Shown here piece after piece: positions 25,068 through 34,080 of a DNA stretch of 34,244 bases. Position 1 is the first letter of the stretch, and each line of letters opens with the position of its first letter. Below the pieces are notes generated by a model. The model was not told the origin of the DNA. It was given only the letters and a program-made list of their open reading frames with translations, and made no database searches. Position numbers and translations under genes: made by a program. Origin of the DNA: Tissierellales bacterium (GTDB taxonomy: Bacteria; Bacillota; Clostridia; Tissierellales; DATGTQ01); assembly GCA_035301805.1 (NCBI GenBank), contig DATGTQ010000011.1, positions 1-34,244 of the forward strand, written 5' to 3'.

Positions 25068-26261
25068 ATGTTAGCCATAAAATTATGGAATTATTTTAAA
25101 GGATATGTTATTATTAAAGTTGAAGGTTTAACCTTGGAAAAGTTTTTAAACCTTGCAGCTAACAGTAATATATACATTTGGGATATTAAAAGAATGGATT
25201 ATACATTGTTAGAAATGAAGGTATCTATTAAAGGATTCAGAGAATTAAAAAAGATTGCCAATAAAGGAGCTTGTAGAGTATATATAAAAGAGAAAATAGG
25301 ATTTCCTTTTTTTATGAATAAACTTAAAAAAAGAAAAATGTTAGGTTTTGGATTTATAATTTTCCTAGGGCTTATATTTTTTTTAACTTCATTTATTTGG
25401 GAGATAGAAGTAAGCGGCAATGAGATTACTTCTAATGAAGATATTTTGGAATTATTGGAAAATATAGATGTTAAATGTGGTACAATGAAATATAATGTAA
25501 ATAAAGACCAAATTAAGGATATTATATTAGATGAGATTGATGCTTTATCTTTTGTAAATGTAGAGGTTAAAGGAACAAAATTAATAATAGAAATAAAAGA
25601 ACAGGATCTACCCCCAAAAGCAATTGGTAAGGATACACCTTGTCATATAGTTGCTAAGAAGAAAGGGGTAGTTGTTAAAATTGTAGCTAAAAATGGAAAA
25701 GGTCTTGTAAAAGAAGGAGATATAGTAAAGGAAGGTCAAACGTTAATTTCGGGAATAATAGAAGATGAGGAAGGTGAAAATAGCTATTCAGTTCACTCTG
25801 AAGGAGAAGTACTTGCTATTACACGATATTCTCATCAGATGGAGGAGCCTTATATAAAGGTGGTAGAGGAAGAGACAGGAAGGGTGCACGCCGAAAAGGA
25901 AATTAAGATTGGTGAAAAAAATTTTCGACTATCCAAAGGAGAAATACCTTTTGATAAATATGTAGAGGATATAGAAGAAAAAAAGTTAATAAATAAAGAT
26001 ATAAATTTACCTATTAAATTAATCGTTCATAATTACAAAGAAGTTAGAAGTAATGAAATCAAACGAAATTTAGAAGGATTAAAAGAATCTACTCAAATTA
26101 AAGGGGTAGAGGAAATAAATAAAAAATTATCTAAAGATGCAGAAACAGTATCAAAGGATGTAAAATACTTTGCTGAAGATGACAAACTTATAACTATAGT
26201 AGTATTAGAGGTTATGGAGGATATTGGGAAAAAACAAATTATAACAAATGGGGAGGACTAG
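25068..26261 (+). CDS. yqfD: Sporulation protein YqfD
   Basis: A 397-residue membrane protein. An N-terminal domain (1-88) leads to one membrane helix (about 91-111) and a large outer region that begins with a POTRA-like stretch (VSGNEITSNEDILELL). YqfD is a mother-cell sporulation membrane protein whose exact role is unclear. AAGGGGTG precedes ATG 25068. It overlaps nothing but lies two bases before phoH, suggesting shared transcription of the whole run to recO. Confidence 0.93.
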   Translation: MLAIKLWNYFKGYVIIKVEGLTLEKFLNLAANSNIYIWDIKRMDYTLLEMKVSIKGFRELKKIANKGACRVYIKEKIGFPFFMNKLKKRKMLGFGFIIFLGLIFFLTSFIWEIEVSGNEITSNEDILELLENIDVKCGTMKYNVNKDQIKDIILDEIDALSFVNVEVKGTKLIIEIKEQDLPPKAIGKDTPCHIVAKKKGVVVKIVAKNGKGLVKEGDIVKEGQTLISGIIEDEEGENSYSVHSEGEVLAITRYSHQMEEPYIKVVEEETGRVHAEKEIKIGEKNFRLSKGEIPFDKYVEDIEEKKLINKDINLPIKLIVHNYKEVRSNEIKRNLEGLKESTQIKGVEEINKKLSKDAETVSKDVKYFAEDDKLITIVVLEVMEDIGKKQIITNGED

Positions 26262-26263
26262 GT

Positions 26264-27226
26264 TTGAGTAAAGATATACAAGAGATAAATATTCCAATTG
26301 AAAATAGCAATCTTATATTAGAACTTTTTGGTGAATTTGATGAAAATATAAAAATAATTGAAAAGGAATTTAATGTAGATATTGTTTTAAGAGAAGGAGA
26401 AATTAGAATATTAGGTGAAGAATTATCTGCAATCTTAGCAGAAAGATTAATATTGAAATTGATAGATATATTAAAAAGGGAAAAAAGATTGACAAAGCAA
26501 GAGTTAATGTATACTATTCAATTAATACATCGGGGAAAAGAAGATAAAGTAAAAGATTTGCTAGATGAAACAATATGTGTAACCGATTTAGGAAAAAGTA
26601 TAAAGCCTAAAACTTTAGGACAAAAAAGATACGTAGATGCTATCAAAAATAATGATATAGTTTTTGGTATTGGGCCAGCAGGTACTGGTAAAACTTATAT
26701 AGCCATGGCAATGGCTGTAGATGCATTTAAAAAGAAAAAGGTAAATAGAATAATTCTTACTAGACCTGCTGTAGAGGCGGGAGAAAGCCTAGGATTTTTA
26801 CCAGGTGATTTACAAGAAAAAGTAGATCCATATTTAAGGCCTATTTACGATGCGTTGTTTGATATATTAGGATTTGACACTTTTATTAAATATATGGAAA
26901 GGGATTTAATAGAAGTAGCACCACTGGCCTATATGAGGGGAAGAAATTTAGATTCCTCCTATGTAATATTAGATGAAGCACAAAATACTACAAATGAGCA
27001 AATGAAAATGTTTTTAACAAGGTTAGGCTTTGGTTCTAAGGCTATTATTACAGGGGATATAACGCAAATTGATTTACCTAAAGGCCAATCTTCAGGTTTA
27101 AAGACTATAACAAAGATTCTTTCAGATATTGATGGAATAGAGTTTATTAATTTAAATAAGCTAGATATTGTTAGACATCCTTTAGTACAAAAGATAATTG
27201 AAGCTTATGAAACATACGACAATTAG
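26264..27226 (+). CDS. PhoH-family ATPase
   Basis: A 320-residue PhoH-like ATPase. An N-terminal KH-like region (about 12-100) is followed by Walker A GPAGTGKT (137-144), TRPAVEAGESLGFLPGD and Walker B with DEAQN near 234. Proteins of this type are thought to be RNA helicase or RNase partners; in many genomes they sit beside ybeY, as here, which suggests a role in RNA processing. The start is TTG 26264 behind GGGAGG. The assignment to PhoH is firm; the substrate is not. Confidence 0.93.
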   Translation: MSKDIQEINIPIENSNLILELFGEFDENIKIIEKEFNVDIVLREGEIRILGEELSAILAERLILKLIDILKREKRLTKQELMYTIQLIHRGKEDKVKDLLDETICVTDLGKSIKPKTLGQKRYVDAIKNNDIVFGIGPAGTGKTYIAMAMAVDAFKKKKVNRIILTRPAVEAGESLGFLPGDLQEKVDPYLRPIYDALFDILGFDTFIKYMERDLIEVAPLAYMRGRNLDSSYVILDEAQNTTNEQMKMFLTRLGFGSKAIITGDITQIDLPKGQSSGLKTITKILSDIDGIEFINLNKLDIVRHPLVQKIIEAYETYDN

Positions 27227-27250
27227 GAAGATAAAATAGGGGGTTGTCCC

Positions 27251-29341
27251 ATGGGAAACAAAAAGGTAACTAATAAAAGAAGAAAAAAGAAAAGGTTTAA
27301 AATTCTAAGGGAAAATAAAAAAATGAGGAACAGTTTAATTTTAATAATCTTTACACTAATTCTTTTTTTTATTGTTATTGATAATATTCAACCTAAAAAA
27401 ATAAGTGTAAAACCAGGAGATTTTGCTCCTTATGAAATAAGGGCAACTAGAGAATTAGTAGATGAAAGAGGAACAGAGAAGCTAAAAGAACAGGTTATGA
27501 ATAGAGTGGAGCCTAGATATAGAATTGCCCCTTCTATTCAAATGAAAATGAAAAATGACATTAAAGACTTTTTTAATATAGTAAGAGATGTGAAGGCCAA
27601 TGATAATATAAGTGTAAATAAAAGGATCTCATTATTGGAAGAGCAATCTAATATTCAATTGACTAAGAAAGAATATAATATGGCTATTCAGCTAGAATAT
27701 AAGACCTTAAACAATTTAGAAAATTCTATATATGATATAATGAATCAAATAATGAGTACAGGAATAAAAGAAGAAGAGCTAGATTATGAAAAAGAAAATG
27801 TGAGAAATGTTTTTGAATCCTTAGAAATGTCTACAAGTGAGCGAGAGCTAGGCATAAGCCTTATTAATTCTACTATACAGCCTAACAAATTTGTAGATGC
27901 TGAAGCAACCCAGAGAAAAAAAATAGAAGAGGCAGAAAAAGTGGAACCGGTTGTAGTAAAAGAACATCAAGTTATAGTAAGAAAAGGAGACAGAATAGAT
28001 GAAAATACTTTGGAACTTGTTAGAGATTCTGGTCTATTAAAGGAAAAGGAAGGCTTTGAAATAAGTACTGTAGCAGGAACTATTATTTTGGTTATTTTAA
28101 TAGAGTTGACTATCTTTTTATACCTATATTTTTTTAATAGGGAAATATTTGATAGTTCAAAGATATTAATTTTAACAATAATGATTATAGCAATAATAAT
28201 AATATCTAAAGCAGTATATAATATTTCTCCTTATGTAATGCCACTGGCTTCTGTAGCTATGTTGTTATCAATACTTATTGACCCAAAACTTGCATTAGTA
28301 ATTAATTTTATGCTTTCATTTTTGTTAGGAGTTATGTTAAACCTAGATGAAAGTATTATTGCAATGTTTTTTATAGGAGGAAGTGCTGCTGCTTTTAGTG
28401 TAATTAATTCTTCCCAAAGATATAATATATTTTTTAACGGACTGATAGCTGGAGTAGTTAATGTTTTGACCATTCTTGCCTTTGGATTAATAAAAAAGAC
28501 CGAAATAATTGATACATTAATGAGAAGTGGTTATGGAATTATAAATGGAGCATTCTCTGCAATTTTAACTATTGGAACACTGCCACTATGGGAAAATGTT
28601 TTTGAGGTAATAACTCCACTAAAATTATTGGAGTTATCTAATCCTAATCAACCTTTATTAAAAAGATTACTTTTAGAAGCCCCTGGAACTTATCATCATA
28701 GTGTAATTGTAGGGAATTTAAGTGAAGCTGCAGCAGAGGCAATAGGTGCAGATCCTTTAATAGCTAGAGCTGGTTCTTATTATCATGATATAGGTAAATT
28801 AAATAGACCATATTTTTTTAAGGAGAATCAATTTGGTATAGATAATCCTCATAATAAATTAAATCCTACATTAAGTACCTTAATTATAACAAATCATACA
28901 AAAGATGGACTAACTTTTGCAGAAGAATACAGTTTACCAAAGGAAATAAAAGATATTATAGTTCAGCATCATGGAGATACTTTTGTAGCTTATTTCTATC
29001 ATAAGGCTTTAAAAGAAAAGAATTCAGAAGAAGTTAAGGTTGAGGATTTTAGGTATAAAGGACCTAAACCTCAAACTAGGGAAGCTGCATTAGTTATGTT
29101 GGCAGACTCAGTTGAAGCAGCTGTTAGGTCTATAAAAGAGCCTAACAAGGGAAAAATAGAAGAAATGATAAGAAGTGTAATACAGGGTAAGTTGAAGGAC
29201 AATCAGTTAGATGAATGTGATTTGACTTTAAAGGATTTAAATACAATTGCTAACGCTTTTTCCAATGTAATGTTAGGTATTTTACATGAGAGAATAGAAT
29301 ATCCTAACATTAAGGCTGAAGAAATAAAAGGAGAGAATTAA
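27251..29341 (+). CDS. pgpH: 7TM-HD phosphodiesterase for cyclic di-AMP (PgpH)
   Basis: A 696-residue membrane protein. One N-terminal helix (about 27-44), an extracellular 7TMR-HDED domain (about 50-270), seven membrane helices (about 275-460) and a cytoplasmic HD domain (from about 475). The HD motif SYYHDIGKLN is near 509-518, with the preceding TYHHSVIVGNLSEAAAEAIG and IVQHHGDT supplying metal ligands. Characterised members (YqfF, Listeria PgpH) cleave c-di-AMP to pApA, which affects osmolyte transport and wall stress. GGGGG lies before ATG 27251. Its stop abuts ybeY. Confidence 0.93.
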   Translation: MGNKKVTNKRRKKKRFKILRENKKMRNSLILIIFTLILFFIVIDNIQPKKISVKPGDFAPYEIRATRELVDERGTEKLKEQVMNRVEPRYRIAPSIQMKMKNDIKDFFNIVRDVKANDNISVNKRISLLEEQSNIQLTKKEYNMAIQLEYKTLNNLENSIYDIMNQIMSTGIKEEELDYEKENVRNVFESLEMSTSERELGISLINSTIQPNKFVDAEATQRKKIEEAEKVEPVVVKEHQVIVRKGDRIDENTLELVRDSGLLKEKEGFEISTVAGTIILVILIELTIFLYLYFFNREIFDSSKILILTIMIIAIIIISKAVYNISPYVMPLASVAMLLSILIDPKLALVINFMLSFLLGVMLNLDESIIAMFFIGGSAAAFSVINSSQRYNIFFNGLIAGVVNVLTILAFGLIKKTEIIDTLMRSGYGIINGAFSAILTIGTLPLWENVFEVITPLKLLELSNPNQPLLKRLLLEAPGTYHHSVIVGNLSEAAAEAIGADPLIARAGSYYHDIGKLNRPYFFKENQFGIDNPHNKLNPTLSTLIITNHTKDGLTFAEEYSLPKEIKDIIVQHHGDTFVAYFYHKALKEKNSEEVKVEDFRYKGPKPQTREAALVMLADSVEAAVRSIKEPNKGKIEEMIRSVIQGKLKDNQLDECDLTLKDLNTIANAFSNVMLGILHERIEYPNIKAEEIKGEN

Positions 29342-29800
29342 ATGGAAATCTACATTGAAAATAGGCAAACAAAATTAGATATAAATGAGGAAATGTATGA
29401 AGTAGTAGAAAACGTGGTAAAAGAATGTTTATTAGAAGAAAAAAAAGATTTAAATATAGAGGTTAGTGTATCTTTTGTAGACAATGAGCAGATCCAATTA
29501 TTAAACAAAAATTATAGAAATGTAGATTCAAAAACAGATGTTTTATCTTTTCCAATGAAGAACCAATTAAATATTCCAATAGTTCCTTTAGGTGATATAA
29601 TTATTTCCCTGGAAAAAGCTTCAGAGCAAGCTAAAGATTTTGGTCATTCCTTTATAAGGGAAGTTGCTTATTTAACGGCTCATAGTATGTTTCACCTATT
29701 AGGCTATGATCATGAATTAGGTATGGAAGAGAGAAACATAATGAGAGAAAAGGAAAAAAGGGTAATGAAGAAGCTGAAAATATTTAAAGATGATGACTAA
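29342..29800 (+). CDS. ybeY: Endoribonuclease YbeY
   Basis: A 152-residue zinc protein for 16S rRNA 3' end maturation and ribosome quality control. The metal motif HSMFHLLGYDH (His114, 118, 124) is intact. KTDVLSFPM is a further landmark (about 64-72). AAAGGAGAGA precedes ATG 29342, directly after the pgpH stop. It is between pgpH and a dgkA-type gene, as in B. subtilis (yqfF-yqfG-dgkA). Confidence 0.95.
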   Translation: MEIYIENRQTKLDINEEMYEVVENVVKECLLEEKKDLNIEVSVSFVDNEQIQLLNKNYRNVDSKTDVLSFPMKNQLNIPIVPLGDIIISLEKASEQAKDFGHSFIREVAYLTAHSMFHLLGYDHELGMEERNIMREKEKRVMKKLKIFKDDD

Positions 29801-29816
29801 AAATAGGTGATAGTAT

Positions 29817-30515
29817 ATGAAAAATAAAAATTTAATTGAAAGTTTTAACCATGCTGTTGAAGGTATTATATATGCATTAAAAACTCAAAGAAATATGAAA
29901 ATTCATTTTGCAGCAGCTTTTTTAGTCCTTTTCGGAAGTTTGTTTTTTGATTTTACTAGAATTGAATTACTAGTTATATTTTTTGCTATTTCTTTTGTTA
30001 TAGTAGCAGAACTTATTAATACTTCTATTGAAAAGACTATAGATCTTATTACAGATGAATACCATCCACTTGCCAAGATAGCAAAGAATGTAGCAGCAGG
30101 TGGAGTTTTAATATCAGCAATAAATGCTCTTGTAGTGGGATATTTATTGTTTTTTGATAGATTAAATCCTTTTGCGAATGTAGTTTTGTTTAAAATAAAA
30201 CATTCACCAGTCCACCTTACTTTTATAGCTTTGGCTTTAGTGATAATTATTACTGTTGTTATAAAAACTATATTTCAAAGTGGAACACCATTTCAAGGTG
30301 GGGTTGTAAGTGGCCATGCGGCTGTAGCTTTTGTGTTGGCAAGTTCTATAGCCTTTATGGCTGAAAATATTTTAATCTCTACATTAGCATTTATAATATC
30401 AATAATGGTTGCTGCAAGTAGAGTAGAAGGCAAAATTCACTCACCTGTTGAAGTGATAACTGGGGCAGTTTTAGGTATACTAACTAGTATAATTATATTT
30501 CAGATTATTGGATAA
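29817..30515 (+). CDS. Fusion of DgkA-type lipid kinase with a PAP2 phosphatase domain
   Basis: A 232-residue membrane protein. Residues 1-120 form a DgkA domain with AELINTSIEKTIDL (64-77), in Gram-positives typically an undecaprenol kinase. Residues 125-232 are a PAP2-like domain: GGVVSGHA (161-168) and SRxxxxxH with His208. The usual KxxxxxxRP motif is degenerate (Lys150 but Thr157 in place of Arg), and the last Asp of SRxxxxxHxxxD is Glu212. So kinase and phosphatase partners for the same lipid may sit in one chain; activity of the second domain is uncertain. AGGTGAT precedes ATG 29817. The stop overlaps an upstream ATG of the next gene's longer frame. Confidence 0.9.
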   Translation: MKNKNLIESFNHAVEGIIYALKTQRNMKIHFAAAFLVLFGSLFFDFTRIELLVIFFAISFVIVAELINTSIEKTIDLITDEYHPLAKIAKNVAAGGVLISAINALVVGYLLFFDRLNPFANVVLFKIKHSPVHLTFIALALVIIITVVIKTIFQSGTPFQGGVVSGHAAVAFVLASSIAFMAENILISTLAFIISIMVAASRVEGKIHSPVEVITGAVLGILTSIIIFQIIG

Positions 30516-30526
30516 TGAGGGATGCT

Positions 30527-31534
30527 ATGAAAAAAATATTTCTTATCTTAGGTTTAGTATTGTCTATGTTTTTGTTATCTAGTTGTACTAAATTAGATAA
30601 TATAACTGAATCAGAAGAAGAGGAAGAAATACTGGAACATGTCTTTTCATCTTTAAGTGGTTTAAAAACTAGTGAAGATAGAATAAAGGAAAGACCAGTA
30701 GCAATTATGTTTGATAATCATCCTAATGCCAGGTGGCAATCAGGTTTAAGTGATGCTGAATTAGTCTATGAGTTTAAGGTGGAACATCCTTATACAAGGT
30801 ATATGGGGATATACTTAATTGGGGAACCAGAATTATTAGGGCCTATAAGAAGCTCTAGACCTTATTTTGTAACTACTTTATTAGAATATGATTCTATTTA
30901 TGTAAGGGCAGGTGGAAGCCAAGAAGCAGAAAAGAAGATTAAAGAATTAAATATATCAGACATTAATGGTGTTTCTGATTCTATGGAATATTTTTGGAGA
31001 GAGTCTAGCACTGGTAAAGAAAGTCCCCATAATTTGTATACTAGTATGGAATTTATAAGGAAAGCTGAAAAGGAAAAGGGATATAATAAACAAAATAATT
31101 TTCAAGGATTTAGATTTAATGAAGAAATTATAGCTATAGATGGTTTTGATGTAAATAATATTGAAATTAAATATAATAAAAGCAATACAACCAAATATGT
31201 ATTCGATAAAGGTAAAGGTAATTATACTAGGTATAAAGATGGAGAACTCCATATAGATGAGTCTAATGAAGAACCTATAATTGCAACTAATATAATAATT
31301 CAACAAGTAAATTCTAATGTAACAGATGAAGAGGGAAGACTTGATATGACATTAATTGGTGAAGGAAATGGTATTTTTATTACTCAGGGAAAAGGTATGT
31401 TTATAACCTGGGAAAAAGAATCAATTTCAGAAAAAACTTATTTTTATGATGATTTAGGAGAAGAACTAAAACTAAATCCAGGTACTACTTGGATACAGGT
31501 AACAGATATTGACCCCGATTTAATAATTAACTAG
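30527..31534 (+). CDS. DUF3048 (YerB-like) lipoprotein
   Basis: A 335-residue secreted lipoprotein. The signal peptide ends in a lipobox LLSSC (Cys19). Two DUF3048 lobes follow: 'RPVAIMFDNHPNARWQSGLSDAELVYE' style segment near 50-80 and a second after about 215. The family function is unknown. The frame is open from ATG 30515, but GAGGG suits ATG 30527, which gives the normal MKKIFLIL signal start. It lies between the lipid kinase fusion and cdd; position alone does not suggest a role. Confidence 0.88.
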   Translation: MKKIFLILGLVLSMFLLSSCTKLDNITESEEEEEILEHVFSSLSGLKTSEDRIKERPVAIMFDNHPNARWQSGLSDAELVYEFKVEHPYTRYMGIYLIGEPELLGPIRSSRPYFVTTLLEYDSIYVRAGGSQEAEKKIKELNISDINGVSDSMEYFWRESSTGKESPHNLYTSMEFIRKAEKEKGYNKQNNFQGFRFNEEIIAIDGFDVNNIEIKYNKSNTTKYVFDKGKGNYTRYKDGELHIDESNEEPIIATNIIIQQVNSNVTDEEGRLDMTLIGEGNGIFITQGKGMFITWEKESISEKTYFYDDLGEELKLNPGTTWIQVTDIDPDLIIN

Positions 31535-31544
31535 AGGTGATTAC

Positions 31545-31946
31545 ATGGACAAAAAGAAACTAATAAAAAAGGCTTTAGAGGCAAAAGAAAAAGCATATGT
31601 TCCTTACTCTAAATTTCATGTAGGAGCGGCTGTTCTTACGGACAAAAATGAAATATATACTGGATGTAATATTGAAATAGTTTCATATTCTCCAACATTA
31701 TGTGCAGAGCGTACAGCTATATTTAAAGCAATTTCAGAAGGTGAGTTAAAAATAAAAGCCATTGCAGTAGTAGGAGATTCTGAATATACTTATCCTTGTG
31801 GAGTTTGTAGGCAGGTTATTAGGGAATTTGGAAAAGATGCACTAATAATAATAGCAGATTCAGAAGATGATTATAAAGAATATTCCTTAGATGAATTATT
31901 ACCCTATAGCTTTGGACCAGAAGATTTAGAAAAAGATGAGAAATAG
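31545..31946 (+). CDS. cdd: Cytidine deaminase
   Basis: A 133-residue tetrameric-type zinc deaminase converting cytidine and deoxycytidine to uridines for salvage. The zinc and catalytic motifs CAE (Cys53, Glu55) and PCGVC (Cys85, Cys88) are intact. AGAGGTGA precedes ATG 31545. It ends eleven bases before the chosen era start and probably shares its message; cdd-era is a conserved pair. Confidence 0.95.
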   Translation: MDKKKLIKKALEAKEKAYVPYSKFHVGAAVLTDKNEIYTGCNIEIVSYSPTLCAERTAIFKAISEGELKIKAIAVVGDSEYTYPCGVCRQVIREFGKDALIIIADSEDDYKEYSLDELLPYSFGPEDLEKDEK

Positions 31947-31956
31947 GAGTGAAACA

Positions 31957-32841
31957 ATGTACAGGTCAGGTTTTATAACAGTAATTGGTAGAGCAAATGT
32001 AGGAAAATCTACTTTATTGAATAGTATAATAGGTGAGAAAATATCAATAATTTCTGATAAACCTCAAACTACAAGAAATAAGATACAATGTGTTTATACA
32101 GAGGAAGATTATCAAATAGTATTTTTAGATACCCCAGGAATACAAAAACCAAAAAATCAACTGGGAAAATATATGCTAAAAGTATCAAAAAGTACTTTGG
32201 AAGAAGTAGATCTTATAACAGTGTTAGTAGATGAAAGCTTGAGAACGGGACCAATTGATAAGTATATATTTGAAGAAATGAAATATATAAGTACTACTAA
32301 AATACTTTTAATTAATAAAATCGACAAATTAGAAGATAAAGATATTCTTAATTTAATAGATAAATATAGAGGATTGAACATATTTGATGAAATTATTCCT
32401 ATATCGGCTATGGAAAATATAAATATAAATGAATATTTAACCATATTAAAAGAATATTTACCAGAAGGACCAAAATATTTTCCAGAGGATATGATTACTG
32501 ATCAACCACAAAGCTTTATTATAGCAGAGATTATTAGGGAAAAAGCTTTGTTTTATTTAAAAGAGGAAATTCCCCATGGGATTTTTGTATCTATAGACAA
32601 TATAGAGAAAAGAGAAAGTCAAGATATAGTAGATGTAGACGCAACTATTTATTGTGAAAAAGGTTCTCACAAGGGTATTATTATTGGAAAAGGTGGAAAG
32701 ATGCTTAAAAAAATTGGAACTGATGCTAGAAAGGATATAGAAAAACTTTTAGGCAGTCAGATTAATTTACAACTGTGGGTAAAAGTAGAAAAGAATTGGC
32801 GAGATAAAAAAAACAAGCTAAAATATTTTGGTTATCAATAG
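31957..32841 (+). CDS. era: GTPase Era
   Basis: A 294-residue essential GTPase for 16S rRNA processing and 30S maturation. G1 is GRANVGKST (11-19; Ala replaces the usual Pro), G3 DTPGIQ, G4 NKID. The KH domain holds GIIIGKGGKMLKKIG in the last 50 residues, where it binds the 3' end of 16S rRNA. A longer frame overlaps cdd, but AGGAG before ATG 31957 decides the start. ybeY, era and PhoH in one run fit a common rRNA maturation theme. Confidence 0.96.
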   Translation: MYRSGFITVIGRANVGKSTLLNSIIGEKISIISDKPQTTRNKIQCVYTEEDYQIVFLDTPGIQKPKNQLGKYMLKVSKSTLEEVDLITVLVDESLRTGPIDKYIFEEMKYISTTKILLINKIDKLEDKDILNLIDKYRGLNIFDEIIPISAMENININEYLTILKEYLPEGPKYFPEDMITDQPQSFIIAEIIREKALFYLKEEIPHGIFVSIDNIEKRESQDIVDVDATIYCEKGSHKGIIIGKGGKMLKKIGTDARKDIEKLLGSQINLQLWVKVEKNWRDKKNKLKYFGYQ

Positions 32842-32856
32842 ATTGGATGTGACTTA

Positions 32857-33615
32857 ATGCTTGTTAAATCAGAAGGAATAGTACTAAAAGAGATACGTTT
32901 TAAAGATACTAGTAAAATACTTACTATTTTTTCTAAAGATTTTGGAAAAATTCATGCTATGGCCAAAGGAGCCTATAGGCCTAAAAGTCAATTAACTGGA
33001 TGTACTCAAGTATTTGGTTATAGCGATTTTACATTTTTTAAAGGGAGAAATTTTTATCATATAAATCAGGGAGATATAATAAATTCCTTCTATGATTTAC
33101 GAGAAAATATGGAAAGACTTATGTATGGTTCTTATATATTAGAATTAGTAGAATATTCTATAGTAGAGGAAGAGCCAAATGAAAAACTTTTTTTGCTTTT
33201 AGTAAAAGGATTAAAAGTACTATCTAGATTAGAAAAGGATTTTTTAAAGTTTGTAATAGCTTTTGAATTAAAGTATATTTCTTTTTTAGGATATAGGCCT
33301 TATTTAGATAAGTGTGTAATATGTGGAAATAATAATTACAATAGAGTAAAATTTAGTTATCATCAAGGTGGTATAATATGTGATAAATGTTTTGAGACAG
33401 AGCCATATTGTAAAAATATTGATAGAAATGTAATTATGCATTTAAAACAATTGTTGTATTCGCCTTTAGATAAGCTAGAATCCATTAAAATTCCTAAAGA
33501 TGTCATGAGTAACTTACATGAAATCATGGTAAAATATATATTAATAAATATTGAAAAAGATAACTTTAATTCATTGAACTTAATCGAAACTATTACAAAA
33601 AATGGAGGAATATAA
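32857..33615 (+). CDS. recO: DNA repair protein RecO
   Basis: A 252-residue RecFOR-pathway protein that loads RecA and anneals SSB-coated strands. The N-terminal OB fold (1-80) starts MLVKSEGIVLKEIRFKDTSK. A helical domain follows, and a four-cysteine zinc site is visible: CVIC (153, 156) and CDKC (175, 178). ATG 32857 follows only a weak site (GGATGTGA). It is the last broadly conserved gene of the run; B. subtilis also has recO directly before glyQS. Confidence 0.95.
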   Translation: MLVKSEGIVLKEIRFKDTSKILTIFSKDFGKIHAMAKGAYRPKSQLTGCTQVFGYSDFTFFKGRNFYHINQGDIINSFYDLRENMERLMYGSYILELVEYSIVEEEPNEKLFLLLVKGLKVLSRLEKDFLKFVIAFELKYISFLGYRPYLDKCVICGNNNYNRVKFSYHQGGIICDKCFETEPYCKNIDRNVIMHLKQLLYSPLDKLESIKIPKDVMSNLHEIMVKYILINIEKDNFNSLNLIETITKNGGI

Positions 33616-33616
33616 T

Positions 33617-34030
33617 ATGGATATATCTCTTGAGGATATTGATAAAGTAGTAAAAAGAACAAACGTAAGCTATGGAGAGGCAAAAGAGGCTTTAGTGGGA
33701 AATGATGGGGATGTGATAAAGACAATTATTTATATAGAACAACAACAAAAAACTTGGGGCGAAAATTTGACTAATAAAGGGGAAGAAATAACCGATAAAG
33801 TTAAAGAGATTCTTAGAAAAGGAAATGTAACCAAAATAATAGTAAAAAAAGATAATGAAATAATTATGAATATTCCAATAACAGCAGGAGTAATAGGAAG
33901 TATAGTGGCAGCACCAGCGGCCTTATTAGGATTGGGTGCAGCGATGCTTTCAAAATGCGAAATTGAAATAATGAAAGAAGATGGGAAAATAATTAATGTA
34001 AATGAAACTCTAGAAAAAGATAATAAGTGA
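33617..34030 (+). CDS. DUF4342 protein with N-terminal UBA-like domain
   Basis: A 137-residue protein. Residues 3-40 resemble a UBA/TS-N three-helix motif (LEDIDKVVKRTNVSYGEAKEAL), residues 45-70 are a charged linker, and 75-130 contain a glycine/alanine-rich hydrophobic pair of segments (ITAGVIGSIVAAPAALLGLGAA) within DUF4342. No function is established. A longer frame from 33602 uses an ATG inside the recO end, but GGAGG fits ATG 33617, two bases after the recO stop. It is the final gene before the T-box leader. Confidence 0.85.
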   Translation: MDISLEDIDKVVKRTNVSYGEAKEALVGNDGDVIKTIIYIEQQQKTWGENLTNKGEEITDKVKEILRKGNVTKIIVKKDNEIIMNIPITAGVIGSIVAAPAALLGLGAAMLSKCEIEIMKEDGKIINVNETLEKDNK

Positions 34031-34045
34031 AAAGGTATATGGCTA

Positions 34046-34074
34046 TTGACAATAAGCTTGTTTTTTGCTAAATT
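34046..34074 (+). promoter_or_regulatory. Promoter of the T-box-controlled gene
   Basis: A perfect TTGACA (34046-34051), 17 bases, TGC-TAAATT (34069-34074), an extended -10. Transcription would start near 34081. Confidence 0.75.
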
Positions 34075-34080
34075 ATATTC

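Noticed and set aside
34040-34055. GGC at 34041-34043 as a T-box glycine specifier
   Set aside because: It lies just upstream of the -35 box, so it would not be transcribed from the promoter seen, and no stem I surrounds it.
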